64,000 bases of DNA from JAVDCA01 sp035293985 (GTDB lineage: Bacteria; Pseudomonadota; Alphaproteobacteria; Rhizobiales; Xanthobacteraceae): the NCBI GenBank assembly GCA_035293985.1, contig DATGLS010000048.1, positions 248,001-312,000 on the forward strand, in the 5' to 3' direction. The number at the start of each line of letters is the position of its first letter. Positions within the stretch are counted from its first letter, which is position 1. Of this stretch, positions 43,015 through 50,870 are shown one piece after another. Under the pieces are notes generated by a model, which was not told the DNA's origin, ran no database searches, and saw nothing but the letters and a program-made list of their open reading frames with translations. The position numbers and the translations under genes are program-made.

Positions 43015-43656
43015 ATGCCGCAGCGCGAATTTCAAACCCTCTATCCCGACTACGACGTCCTCGCAAAGGCGCGCACGCCATCCTGGAATCCGCAGACCCG
43101 CGAGGTCGTGCGCAAGCGCCTCGCCGAGGTGCCGCCGCGCCGCTTCTTCACCGAGCTGCAGTGGAAGACGGTGCAAGCTGTCTGCGATCGCGTCATCCCG
43201 CAGCCCGACCGCGTGATGCCGGTTCCGATCGTGCCTTGGCTCGACGCCAAGCTGTGGCAACGGCAGGGCGACGGCACCCGTTACGCGTCGCTGCCGCCCC
43301 AGGCGGAATGTTGGCAGCGCGGCAGCGACAACATCGAGGCCGAGGCGCAGCACCGCTACGCCCGCTCGTTTCACACGCTCGATCCGGTCGAGCAGGATCT
43401 GCTGCTGCGCGCCATGGACAACGAGGAGATGGAAGCGCCGGCCTGGAAATCGCTGCCGAGCCGCAGCTTCTTTCGCCATGTCCTGCTGCGCCAGATCGTC
43501 GAAATCTACTACGCGCACCCTGCGGCCTGGAGCGAGATCGGCTTCGGCGGTCCGGCCTCGCCACGCGGTTATGTGCGATTGGGCGCCAACCGTCGCGATC
43601 CTTGGGAGGGGGACGAGGTCCCGGCCGAGCCCCTGCGCGCCGCGAGAGCCAAATGA
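43015..43656 (+). CDS. Gluconate 2-dehydrogenase subunit 3 family protein without Tat signal
   Basis: A 213-residue small subunit paired with the following GMC flavoprotein. The core RFFTELQWKTVQAVCDRVIPQPDRV (residues ~38-65) and QDLLLRAMDNEEMEAPAWKSLPSRSFFRHVLLRQIVEIYYAHPAAWSEIGFGGPASPRGYVRL match subunit 3. Unlike the copy at 11622 there is no twin-arginine or other signal sequence; ATG 43015 starts straight into a polar segment. The complex is therefore probably cytoplasmic. In-frame codons upstream of 43015 give an Arg-rich, non-conserved sequence. The stop overlaps the next start (ATGA). Confidence 0.85.
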   Translation: MPQREFQTLYPDYDVLAKARTPSWNPQTREVVRKRLAEVPPRRFFTELQWKTVQAVCDRVIPQPDRVMPVPIVPWLDAKLWQRQGDGTRYASLPPQAECWQRGSDNIEAEAQHRYARSFHTLDPVEQDLLLRAMDNEEMEAPAWKSLPSRSFFRHVLLRQIVEIYYAHPAAWSEIGFGGPASPRGYVRLGANRRDPWEGDEVPAEPLRAARAK

Positions 43657-45299
43657 CCCCGGGCGATCCGCAACACGAGCCGCGCGCGATCGACGGCCGC
43701 GCGCCAGACGTCTTCGCACGGGACGGCTGGGTGCCGATGCGGCAGTTCGCCGACCACGAGGATGTCGACTTTGCGATCGTCGGCACCGGCGCCGGCGGGG
43801 CGACGCTTGCCGCCAAGCTCGCGGAGGCGGGCTTTCACGTGGTGGCGTTCGATGCCGGCGCGTTCTGGCGGCCGCTCGAGGATTTCGCCTCCGACGAGAA
43901 GGAGCAGAACAAGCTGTATTGGCTCGGCGACCGCATCAGCGGCGGCGAGCATCCGATCGAGTTCGGCGCCAACAATTCCGGTCGCGCGGTCGGCGGGTCG
44001 ACGGTGCACTTCCAGATGGTGACGCTGCGCTGGCGGCCGGAGTGGTTCGAGGCTCGCACCAAGCTCGGATACGGGCGCGACTGGCCGATCGCGTGGCAGG
44101 AAATTTGGCGCTACTACGACGAGGTCGAGGACGCGCTCAAGATTTCCGGGCCGGTACGCTATCCGTGGGGCCCGCCGCGCCGACGCTATCCGTATCGCGA
44201 GCACGAGGTGAATGCGGCCGGCCTCGTGCTGGCCAAGGGCGCCGAGGCGCTCGGGATAAAATGGTGCGCGACACCGCTCGCGACGGTGTCGGCGCCGCGC
44301 GGCCGCTCGCCGCCTTGCGTCTATCGCGGCTTCTGCAAGATCGGCTGCTCGACCAACGCCAAGCAAAGCGCGCTGATCACCTTCATCCCGCGCGCGCTCG
44401 CTGCCGGCGCCGAGATTCGGGACCTCGCGACCGTGAGCCGCATCGAGCTCGGCCGCGACGGACGCGCCGCGGCCGTGGAATATCATCGCGGCGGCGCTTG
44501 GCGGCGGCAGCGCGCGCGCCATGTCGTCGTCGCCGGCTACGCCATCGAGACGCCGCGGCTCCTTCTCAACTCGGCCAGCCCGCAACATCCGCAGGGCCTC
44601 GCCAATTCGAGCGGCCTCGTCGGCAAATGCCTCATGACGCATTCCAATCACGCCGTGTGGGGCGTCATGGAGGACGAGATCCGCTGGTACAAGGGCCCAC
44701 CCTCGATGGCCGTCACCGAGCATTGGAACTACGAGGACCGGGGCAAGGACTTCCACGGCGGCTATGCCTTCATGAGCCAGGGCCCGCTGCCGGCCGATCA
44801 CGCCAAGGCGCTGGTCAGCAACACCGGCCTGTTCGGCATGGAGCTGCGCCAGCGCATGGCGCTCTACAATCACATGGCGGGCCTCAAGATCGTCGGCGAG
44901 GTCGAGTCGCGCGAAAGCAACCGCGTGGAGCTGAGCGACGAGCCGGACGAGCTCGGCATCCCGCTTCCCCGCATCACTTTCTCCTTCTCCGACAACGACC
45001 AGCGGCTCTATGGCCATGCCAAACGCTTCATGCGCCGCATGCTCGAGGCCGCGGGCGCTCGCGACTTCACCGAAACGGCGAGCACGGCGCATCTCATGGG
45101 CACCTGTCGCATGGGCGATCGCGCCGATGACAGCGTCACCAATGCGGACGGACGCACCTGGGACGTTCCCAACCTGTGGATCTGCGACGGCTCGCTGTTT
45201 CCGACCTGCGGCGGGGTCAATCCGTCGCTGACGATCTACGCGCTGGCGGCGCGCACCGCCGATCGCATGGTGACCATGGCGCGCCGCGGCGAGTTGTGA
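43653..45299 (+). CDS. GMC family oxidoreductase (cytoplasmic-type large subunit)
   Basis: A 548-residue FAD enzyme. The nucleotide-binding VGTGAGGATLAAKLAEAGFHVVAFDAG is near residue 43 after a ~40-residue hydrophilic lead. NNSGRAVGGSTVHFQM is the GMC flavin-contact segment, and CVYRGFCKIGCSTNAKQSA near 225 is a cysteine cluster like that of Fe-S GMC dehydrogenases. The C-terminal HLMGTCRMGDRADDSV and CDGSLFPTCGGVNPSLTIYALAART hold the catalytic His/Asn region. No cytochrome gene follows; the next gene is a ThDP enzyme 113 bases on. Electron acceptor and alcohol substrate are unknown. The ATG overlaps the small-subunit stop. Confidence 0.88.
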   Translation: MTPGDPQHEPRAIDGRAPDVFARDGWVPMRQFADHEDVDFAIVGTGAGGATLAAKLAEAGFHVVAFDAGAFWRPLEDFASDEKEQNKLYWLGDRISGGEHPIEFGANNSGRAVGGSTVHFQMVTLRWRPEWFEARTKLGYGRDWPIAWQEIWRYYDEVEDALKISGPVRYPWGPPRRRYPYREHEVNAAGLVLAKGAEALGIKWCATPLATVSAPRGRSPPCVYRGFCKIGCSTNAKQSALITFIPRALAAGAEIRDLATVSRIELGRDGRAAAVEYHRGGAWRRQRARHVVVAGYAIETPRLLLNSASPQHPQGLANSSGLVGKCLMTHSNHAVWGVMEDEIRWYKGPPSMAVTEHWNYEDRGKDFHGGYAFMSQGPLPADHAKALVSNTGLFGMELRQRMALYNHMAGLKIVGEVESRESNRVELSDEPDELGIPLPRITFSFSDNDQRLYGHAKRFMRRMLEAAGARDFTETASTAHLMGTCRMGDRADDSVTNADGRTWDVPNLWICDGSLFPTCGGVNPSLTIYALAARTADRMVTMARRGEL

Positions 45300-45352
45300 C
45301 GGCGCGATAATCCTCGGCATGGACGCATCGCTGGCGTGCGTCGTCGGGGCGC

Positions 45353-45377
45353 GGAACGGCGGATGCGGCCGCCGGTT
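45353..45377 (+). promoter_or_regulatory. EcfG-like promoter variant (GGTT -10) for the second ThDP enzyme
   Basis: GGAAC, 16 bases, GGTT, one mismatch in the -10, ending 35 bases before the ATG at 45413. Confidence 0.4.
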
Positions 45378-45412
45378 GGTGTCACGTCAACCTCGCACCG
45401 AAGGACAAGACC

Positions 45413-47194
45413 ATGAGCGAGACCGTCGCTGACTTCTTCTGGAAGCGCATGTCCGAATGGGGCATCCGTCGCATATTCGGGTTTCCGGGCGATGGGATCA
45501 ACGGCCTGCTCGGCGCGCTCGACCGCGCCAAGGACCGGTTCGATTTCGTTCAGACCCGGCACGAGGAGCTCGCCGCCTTCATGGCGTGCGCGCACGCCAA
45601 GTTCACCGGCGAGCTCGGCGTCTGCCTTGCGACCTCCGGGCCGGGCGCGATCCATCTGCTCAACGGCCTCTACGACGCCCGCCTCGACCACCAGCCGGTG
45701 CTCGCCATCGTCGGCCAGCAGGCGCGCACGTCGCTCGGCGCCCAGTTCCAGCAGGAGGTGGACCTCCTCACGCTCTTCAAGGACGTCGCGGCCGAGTTCG
45801 TGCAGATGGCGACGACGCCGGCGCAGGTCCGACACCTGATTGACCGCGCGGTCCGCACCGCCAAGGCGGAGCGCACCGTCACGTGCATCATCGTACCGAA
45901 GGACCTGCAGGAGATGCCGGCGGTCGAAAAGCCGCCGCGCGTGCATGGCGCAGTGCTGTCCGGGGTCGGCTACAGCGCGCCGCGCGTGCGACCCGCCGAT
46001 CCGGAGATCCGCAAGGCAGCCGCGGTTCTCAACGAAGGCAAGAAGGTCGCCATGCTGGTCGGCGCCGGCGCGCTGCACGCGACCGACGAGGTGATCGAGG
46101 CGGCCGACCTGCTCGGCGCCGGCATCGCCAAGGCGCTGCTCGGCCGCGCCGCCGTGCCGGACGATCTGCCCTATGTGACCGGCTCGATCGGCCTGCTCGG
46201 CACGCGCCCGAGCTACGAGCTCATGCGCGACTGCGACACGCTGCTCATGATCGGCTCGGGTTTTCCGTACTCCGAATGGCTGCCCGCGGAAGGTCAGGCG
46301 CGCGGCGTGCAGATCGATATCGATCCGCGCATGCTGAGCATCCGCTATCCCATGGAGGTCAATCTCGTCGGCGACAGCGGCGAGACGCTGCGCGCGCTCA
46401 TGCCGCACCTCGAGCGCAAAGCCGAGCGTTCCTGGCGCAAGAAGGTCGAGAAGAACGTCGCCGAGTGGTGGAAGACGCTCGAGGGACAGGCGATGCGCTC
46501 GGCCGATCCGATCAACCCGCAACGCGTGTTCTGGGAATTGTCCTCGCGCCTTCCGGACAACTGCATCTTGACCGGCGATTCCGGCTCGGCCGCCAACTGG
46601 TTCGCGCGCGACCTCAAGCTGCGGCGCGGCATGATGGCGTCGCTCTCCGGCGGGCTCGCCACCATGGGCCCGGGCGTGCCCTATGCGATCGCGGCGAAGT
46701 TCGCGCACCCGCACCGGCCCGTCATTGCGCTGGTCGGCGACGGCGCCATGCAGATGAACGGCATGAACGGGCTGATCACCATCGGGAAATATTGGGAGCG
46801 CTGGAGCGATCCACGCCTCGTCGTGCTCGTGCTCAACAATCGCGACCTCAACCAGGTCACCTGGGAGATGCGCGCGCAGTCCGGCGACCCGAAGTTCGAC
46901 GCCTCGCAGAGCATTCCCGACCTGCCCTACGCGCGCTACGCCGAGCTGCTCGGGCTCAAGGCGATCCGTGTCGATGATCCGAACCGCATCGGCGCCGCCT
47001 GGGACGAGGCCCTGCGCGCGGACCGGCCGGTGGTGCTCGAGGCGATCACGGATCCGAACGTGCCGCCGCTGCCGCCGCACATCACGCTGAAGCACGCCAA
47101 GGCCTTCGCCTCCACGCTCATCAAGGGCGATCCCGACGAAGCGAGCGTCATCTCGCAGTCGATCAAGCAGCTGGCCGAGGAGATCATCGGCTGA
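45413..47194 (+). CDS. Thiamine diphosphate-requiring enzyme (pyruvate oxidase-like), second copy
   Basis: A 593-residue paralogue of the enzyme at 4115. The PYR domain shows FGFPGDGINGLLGALDRA and the catalytic Glu in TRHEELAAFMACAHAKFTG, then LATSGPGAIHLLNGLYDARLDHQPVLAIVG. The PP domain binds ThDP/Mg through VGDGAMQMNGM ... VLNNRDLNQVTWEMR near residues 440-485. Similar enzymes are annotated as pyruvate dehydrogenase (quinone) or acetolactate synthase-like; an amphipathic C-terminal helix, as in PoxB membrane binding, could be present but is not clear. The 3' end overlaps the convergent MFS gene by 11 bases. An EcfG-like promoter precedes it. Confidence 0.87.
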   Translation: MSETVADFFWKRMSEWGIRRIFGFPGDGINGLLGALDRAKDRFDFVQTRHEELAAFMACAHAKFTGELGVCLATSGPGAIHLLNGLYDARLDHQPVLAIVGQQARTSLGAQFQQEVDLLTLFKDVAAEFVQMATTPAQVRHLIDRAVRTAKAERTVTCIIVPKDLQEMPAVEKPPRVHGAVLSGVGYSAPRVRPADPEIRKAAAVLNEGKKVAMLVGAGALHATDEVIEAADLLGAGIAKALLGRAAVPDDLPYVTGSIGLLGTRPSYELMRDCDTLLMIGSGFPYSEWLPAEGQARGVQIDIDPRMLSIRYPMEVNLVGDSGETLRALMPHLERKAERSWRKKVEKNVAEWWKTLEGQAMRSADPINPQRVFWELSSRLPDNCILTGDSGSAANWFARDLKLRRGMMASLSGGLATMGPGVPYAIAAKFAHPHRPVIALVGDGAMQMNGMNGLITIGKYWERWSDPRLVVLVLNNRDLNQVTWEMRAQSGDPKFDASQSIPDLPYARYAELLGLKAIRVDDPNRIGAAWDEALRADRPVVLEAITDPNVPPLPPHITLKHAKAFASTLIKGDPDEASVISQSIKQLAEEIIG

Positions 47195-48746
47195 GACCGG
47201 CCGCTCCGCCCGCCGAAACCGCGTGCGACGAAGCATCGGCGGTCGCGACGTCGCGCGGATAGGCCCGCCGGGCCGGGATGGCGAGCAGGCTTGCGGCCAC
47301 CACCGGCAGCAGCATGATGAGGAAGGTCCATTCGAGGCCGGTGTCGCCGGACGCGAGCTCGACCGACAGCCAGCCGAACAGGACCGGCGCGACCGCCTCG
47401 AGCAGCGCGCGCAGCGCCATGCGCGTCGATTCGGCGCGTCCCCACAGCCGCGGATGCATCACATCGAGCCGCGCCGCGTCGATCGGCGGGTTGGCGGCCG
47501 CGAGCGCCGCCGTGCCCAGCGTCAGCAGGGCGACGCCGAGAAACGGGTTGCGCGTCCAGATCGCGGGCGCGGTGAAAATCGCCGCGAGCAGCAGCGCCCC
47601 GCCCCCGACGATGATGCGCGCGGAGATCCAGCCGCGCTCCAGCAGGCGCGTGGAGAGCTGAGCACCGCACCAAAGGCCGATGAAGCCGCCTATTCCGAGC
47701 ACGATCGAGAGCGCGCTCACGAGGCTGCGCGAGAGCTCGTAGTGTCCCGTGAGGTAGATCATCCCGAAGGCACGCACCCCGGCGAAAAAGTAGTAGCCGA
47801 GCGCGGAGGCGACCACGAGCAGGCGGAAGCTCGGGATGCGCAGAAGGTAGCGCACAGCGCGCCAAAGGCTCCAATCGGTCGGATCCTCCTGCAGCACGAG
47901 GCCACGACGTGGCCTGATATGCGCCTCCCTGATCTTGCGATGCGCCTGCGCCGACGGGGGCGCCGGCTCGTCCTCCTCGTCGCAGTCGACTGCCGCATCT
48001 TCTTCATCCTCGCCTTCCACATCCGCGAGCGAGCGGACCTCCTCCTGGCCGAGCCGGATCCAGCTTTGGCCGCCTCGTGCCGGCTCGGGCAGATAACGCC
48101 AGACCGCGAACGCAACCGCGGCGCCCGGGATAGACATTACCCATAGCGACCAGTGCCAGTCCGCGAAGCTCGATACCTCGCCGGAAATGAAGAACCCGAT
48201 GCCGACGCCGACGAGCTCGCCGCCGAGAATGACCCCATAGAGCCGTGCGCGCGCCTGTGCGGGAAAGAAGTCGCCGACCAGCGACGCCACGGTGGGCGCT
48301 GCGGCCGCCGTCACGGCGCCGAGGAATGCGCGCGTGATGATCAGATAGATGAACGACGTTGCGGTTCCGCTCACCGCCATGGCGGCGGTCCAGGTCACGA
48401 TCGCCACCAGCAGGATGCGCTGGCGGTGGACGCGGTCGACCAGGATGCCGATCGGCAGCGTGAACACGGCGCCGGCGAGCGACACGGCCGCGATCAGGTA
48501 CCCGATCTCGGGATTGCCAATGTGAAACGCGGTCTTGAGGGGCCCGGCGACGGCGGCCATCGCGGCCTTGTCTGCGGCATCGAGCCCGAGCACGGCCGCG
48601 AGCAATAGCGTGACGCGCAGGCGCGCCGGCCCACCCGCCGCCTGCTCGACGGCTTGCGCGGCAGCGCCGACCGTGTCCCCGGCGGACCGAAGCGCTGCGT
48701 CGATCGTTCCCTCGCTCGCGCCGCCATTGTCGGAAAGCTGACGCAT
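47184..48746 (-). CDS. MFS transporter with acidic central loop
   Basis: A 520-residue inner-membrane carrier. The first half starts LRVTLLLAAVLGLDAADKAAMAAVAGPL and has the motif-A loop PIGILVDRVHRQRILL; FLGAVTAAAAPTVASLVGDFFPAQARARLYG follows (the spinster/sugar-phosphate-like MFS pattern). Between the two six-helix halves, residues ~238-256 are almost all Asp/Glu, far more acidic than a normal MFS loop. The second half has YYFFAGVRAFGMIYLTGHYELSRSL and ANPPIDAARLDVMHPRLWGRAESTRMALRAL. ATG 48746 has GGGAG 7 bases upstream. Substrate unknown. An EcfG-like site precedes it. Confidence 0.87.
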   Translation of the reverse strand: MRQLSDNGGASEGTIDAALRSAGDTVGAAAQAVEQAAGGPARLRVTLLLAAVLGLDAADKAAMAAVAGPLKTAFHIGNPEIGYLIAAVSLAGAVFTLPIGILVDRVHRQRILLVAIVTWTAAMAVSGTATSFIYLIITRAFLGAVTAAAAPTVASLVGDFFPAQARARLYGVILGGELVGVGIGFFISGEVSSFADWHWSLWVMSIPGAAVAFAVWRYLPEPARGGQSWIRLGQEEVRSLADVEGEDEEDAAVDCDEEDEPAPPSAQAHRKIREAHIRPRRGLVLQEDPTDWSLWRAVRYLLRIPSFRLLVVASALGYYFFAGVRAFGMIYLTGHYELSRSLVSALSIVLGIGGFIGLWCGAQLSTRLLERGWISARIIVGGGALLLAAIFTAPAIWTRNPFLGVALLTLGTAALAAANPPIDAARLDVMHPRLWGRAESTRMALRALLEAVAPVLFGWLSVELASGDTGLEWTFLIMLLPVVAASLLAIPARRAYPRDVATADASSHAVSAGGAAGLSR

Positions 48747-48798
48747 CAAATGCTCCCGGCTGATCCAATCGCGGTCGGCGCTTCCATCTCTCCTGCAG

Positions 48799-48824
48799 AA
48801 CATGGCCGCGGAACGTCTCGTTCC
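48799..48824 (-). promoter_or_regulatory. EcfG-like promoter for the MFS gene
   Basis: On the minus strand GGAAC, 17 bases, TGTT, one mismatch in the -10, ending 53 bases before ATG 48746. It is back-to-back with the exact site at 48875. Confidence 0.4.
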
Positions 48825-48874
48825 CACGAGAACGCGTCACCGAACGCCCCGCGATGCGTCCGTCAACGCGGCGC

Positions 48875-48900
48875 GGAACAACGATTCCGCCTTTGACGTT
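48875..48900 (+). promoter_or_regulatory. EcfG-type promoter for the small membrane protein gene
   Basis: GGAAC, 17 bases, CGTT, exact EcfG match, ending 37 bases before the ATG at 48938. Confidence 0.7.
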
Positions 48901-48937
48901 GCTCCGAACGAGTGCTCGACAACACGAGGATTGATCC

Positions 48938-49237
48938 ATGACGGATTATCGAACGCCTCCTCCCGTGCAGCCCGGCTACAGCGGTCGCGGATGGATCGGA
49001 GGCCTCATCGTGCTGCTCATCATCATTGCGGTCCTGGCGTGGGGCTGGGGCGGCTGGTGGGGGGGCAACGGCACGAACACCACCGCCAATGGCCCGGCGA
49101 CGCACGCGACGACCAATGGCGCGGGCACGACCGGCGCCGGTACCACCGGCGCGGCCGGCGGCAACAATGTCGGCACGACGCCGGCGAACAACGGCGCAGC
49201 CGCACCGGCAAACAATGCCGGAGCCAACAAGCATTGA
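48938..49237 (+). CDS. Small membrane protein with Gly/Thr/Ala/Asn-rich tail
   Basis: A 99-residue protein. A short N-terminus (TDYRTPPPVQPGYSGRGW) leads into one hydrophobic segment, IGGLIVLLIIIAVLAWGWGGWW, and then ~55 residues made almost wholly of Gly, Thr, Ala and Asn with repeated NGAGTTGAGTTG-like units. The tail is probably unfolded and periplasmic. No family is recognised. GAGG lies 8 bases before the ATG and an exact EcfG promoter lies upstream, so it is likely a stress-induced envelope protein. Confidence 0.7.
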   Translation: MTDYRTPPPVQPGYSGRGWIGGLIVLLIIIAVLAWGWGGWWGGNGTNTTANGPATHATTNGAGTTGAGTTGAAGGNNVGTTPANNGAAAPANNAGANKH

Positions 49238-49246
49238 GTGGGTTCT

Positions 49247-50224
49247 TCAGCGCCCGCCTTTGAGCAGGCGCAGGACCCCGAGCCCGGCGAGCGCAAGGCC
49301 GGTGAAGCTCGGCGGGGCGGGCAGTGGCGGCCCGCTGAACAGGTTCTGCGTCCAGTTGCGCCAGCCGCCCATGTTTCGATGCACGCCATAAGCATGCAGC
49401 GCCGTGCCGATGGCACCGACCGCCGCGGTTGCGCGCAGCAGCACGCGGCTGAGCCACAGCGTCCGCGGTGCAGGGTTCGCGGCCACCGCGACCAGCGACG
49501 CCGCTGACAGCGGCGGCAGCACCACCGGCGCATACATCGCGGGATTATGGTAGGCGCCGCGAAAATGCAGCAGCGCGACCTCCGATACGGTGGCGAGAAG
49601 GCCGCCGGACAGGACGAGGGACATGGCACGGCCGAGCCGGCGCAGCCGGGACGGATACCCGTCCGCCGCCTCGACGCGCTGGGCCGAGAGGCCGAGAACG
49701 CCCGACAGCGCGAGTGCGCCAGGCGCGGCGATCGGCGCCGCGTAGAACAGATTGTTCCAGCTCAAGCCGCCGGGCCGCTTGAGGATATTGTAGGCGTGCA
49801 GCGCGAGCCCGGCGGCGCCCACGAGGGCCGCGGCGCTGAAGATGCCGGCTTGCGCGCGCCCAGGAGTGTTGCGGTTGAGACCGACCGCGATGGTCGCAGC
49901 CGCGAGCGCCGGCGGCACGTACATCAGCCGGTTGTCATAGTTTCCGCGGAAATGCTCGAACGTGCTGTCGGCGAGAACGCTCGCACCAAGCAAAGCGGAG
50001 CCGCGCCGTAGACCGTCCGCGCACGCGCCAGCCGGATCACGCCGCCGCGCGGGTGCCGCGGCGGATCGACGTGAGGACGTGCCGGCGAGCACCGCCGCCG
50101 CAAGCGCGACACCCGCCGCGATCACGATCCCCTCGCCGCTCATCGGCGGCTTGCGGCGGTCGGAGCGCACCAGGGATCCGAGGCCGGACCCGAGCCGCTC
50201 GGCGCGCCGCATTGCGTCTGTCAT
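49247..50224 (-). CDS. Integral membrane protein with an internal duplication
   Basis: A 325-residue protein of unknown family with about eight hydrophobic segments. Two halves are clearly related: EHFRGNYDNRLMYVPP near residue 90 pairs with LHFRGAYHNPAMYAPV near 217, and ALHAYNILKRPGGLSWNNLFYAAP near 140 pairs with ALHAYGVHRNMGGWRNWTQNLFSGPP near 273. Each half thus has a HFRG.Y.N..MY motif at a membrane entry and an ALHAY...W.NLF motif ~50 residues later. Start is uncertain: ATGs at 50230, 50224, 50212 and 50146 are all in frame without strong ribosome sites. The EcfG -10 at 50240-50243 predicts transcription starting near 50233, which favours 50224 or later. Confidence 0.75.
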   Translation of the reverse strand: MTDAMRRAERLGSGLGSLVRSDRRKPPMSGEGIVIAAGVALAAAVLAGTSSRRSAAAPARRRDPAGACADGLRRGSALLGASVLADSTFEHFRGNYDNRLMYVPPALAAATIAVGLNRNTPGRAQAGIFSAAALVGAAGLALHAYNILKRPGGLSWNNLFYAAPIAAPGALALSGVLGLSAQRVEAADGYPSRLRRLGRAMSLVLSGGLLATVSEVALLHFRGAYHNPAMYAPVVLPPLSAASLVAVAANPAPRTLWLSRVLLRATAAVGAIGTALHAYGVHRNMGGWRNWTQNLFSGPPLPAPPSFTGLALAGLGVLRLLKGGR

Positions 50225-50239
50225 CGCCATCAAGGGCAG

Positions 50240-50264
50240 AACGACATTCCGCCACCTGCGTTCC
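50240..50264 (-). promoter_or_regulatory. EcfG-type promoter for the duplicated membrane protein
   Basis: On the minus strand GGAAC, 16 bases, CGTT, exact EcfG match. It lies 16 bases upstream of ATG 50224 and is back-to-back with the site at 50319. Confidence 0.6.
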
Positions 50265-50318
50265 GGTGCGGCTGCGCCATGCCTGCGCATCCGCGGAACG
50301 AGCGCATGGCCGCGGGCC

Positions 50319-50343
50319 GGAACGTCGCTTCCGCTCGTCCGTT
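50319..50343 (+). promoter_or_regulatory. EcfG-type promoter for csbD and the following gene
   Basis: GGAAC, 16 bases, CGTT, exact EcfG match, ending 48 bases before the csbD-like ATG at 50392. CsbD-family genes are typical general-stress targets, which supports the motif assignment. Confidence 0.75.
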
Positions 50344-50391
50344 GGCGTGGTGAGAGACGGGCCAGAAAGGCCAGCAAGAAGGAACCGGACG

Positions 50392-50571
50392 ATGGACAAG
50401 GAACATATCAAGGGCGCCGCCGACAAGGCGAAGGGCGCGATCAAGGATACGGCCGGCAAGGTTACCGACGACAAGAAGATGCAGGCCGAAGGCAAGGTCG
50501 ACAAAGCCAAAGGCGCGGCGCATCAGGCTGCTGGCGATGTGAAGGATACGGTGCGCAAAGCCGGCGAGTGA
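50392..50571 (+). CDS. CsbD family stress protein
   Basis: A 59-residue hydrophilic protein: DKEHIKGAADKAKGAIKD, TAGKVTDDKKMQAEGKVDKAKG and AAHQAAGDVKDTVRKAGE. The repeated KGAxDKAKGxxKD pattern and length are those of CsbD, a small, largely unfolded helical protein strongly induced in general stress responses; the molecular role is unknown. AAGGA sits 8 bases before the ATG. The following small membrane protein gene starts 24 bases after its stop, so both probably share the EcfG promoter. Confidence 0.92.
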   Translation: MDKEHIKGAADKAKGAIKDTAGKVTDDKKMQAEGKVDKAKGAAHQAAGDVKDTVRKAGE

Positions 50572-50594
50572 TGGAGGCGACCTGGAGCTAGCCC

Positions 50595-50828
50595 ATGTCG
50601 GATGACGATCCGCCGCGGCATGGACCGCTTCCCCCGGACGGGCAGCCCGACCCACTGCTGCGCGAGGGCCCTGCCCGCCCGTGGTGGAAATGGACCGTGC
50701 TCCTGGTGATCGTCATCCTCATCGGCGTGGTCATCTACAGCATCACGGTGCCCGGCCCGCAGAAGCAGGGGCTGATGGTGCCCGCGAGCGCCGCAATGCT
50801 AGCGTCTTGCGAAAGCATCTCTCTTTAG
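50595..50828 (+). CDS. Small single-pass membrane protein
   Basis: A 77-residue protein with a Pro/Asp-rich cytoplasmic lead (SDDDPPRHGPLPPDGQPDPLL), one membrane helix (WKWTVLLVIVILIGVVIYSITV) and a short tail. GGAG lies ~8 bases before the ATG. The 24-base gap behind csbD suggests co-expression under the EcfG promoter. No family recognised. Confidence 0.65.
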   Translation: MSDDDPPRHGPLPPDGQPDPLLREGPARPWWKWTVLLVIVILIGVVIYSITVPGPQKQGLMVPASAAMLASCESISL

Positions 50829-50870
50829 GTGGCGGCGCCGATGGGTTCGCAAACGCTCGATCCTCCCTCG

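Noticed and set aside
45236..47236. A ~660-codon open minus-strand frame opposite the second ThDP enzyme
   Set aside because: Shadow of the ThDP gene; composition is typical antisense of GC-rich DNA.
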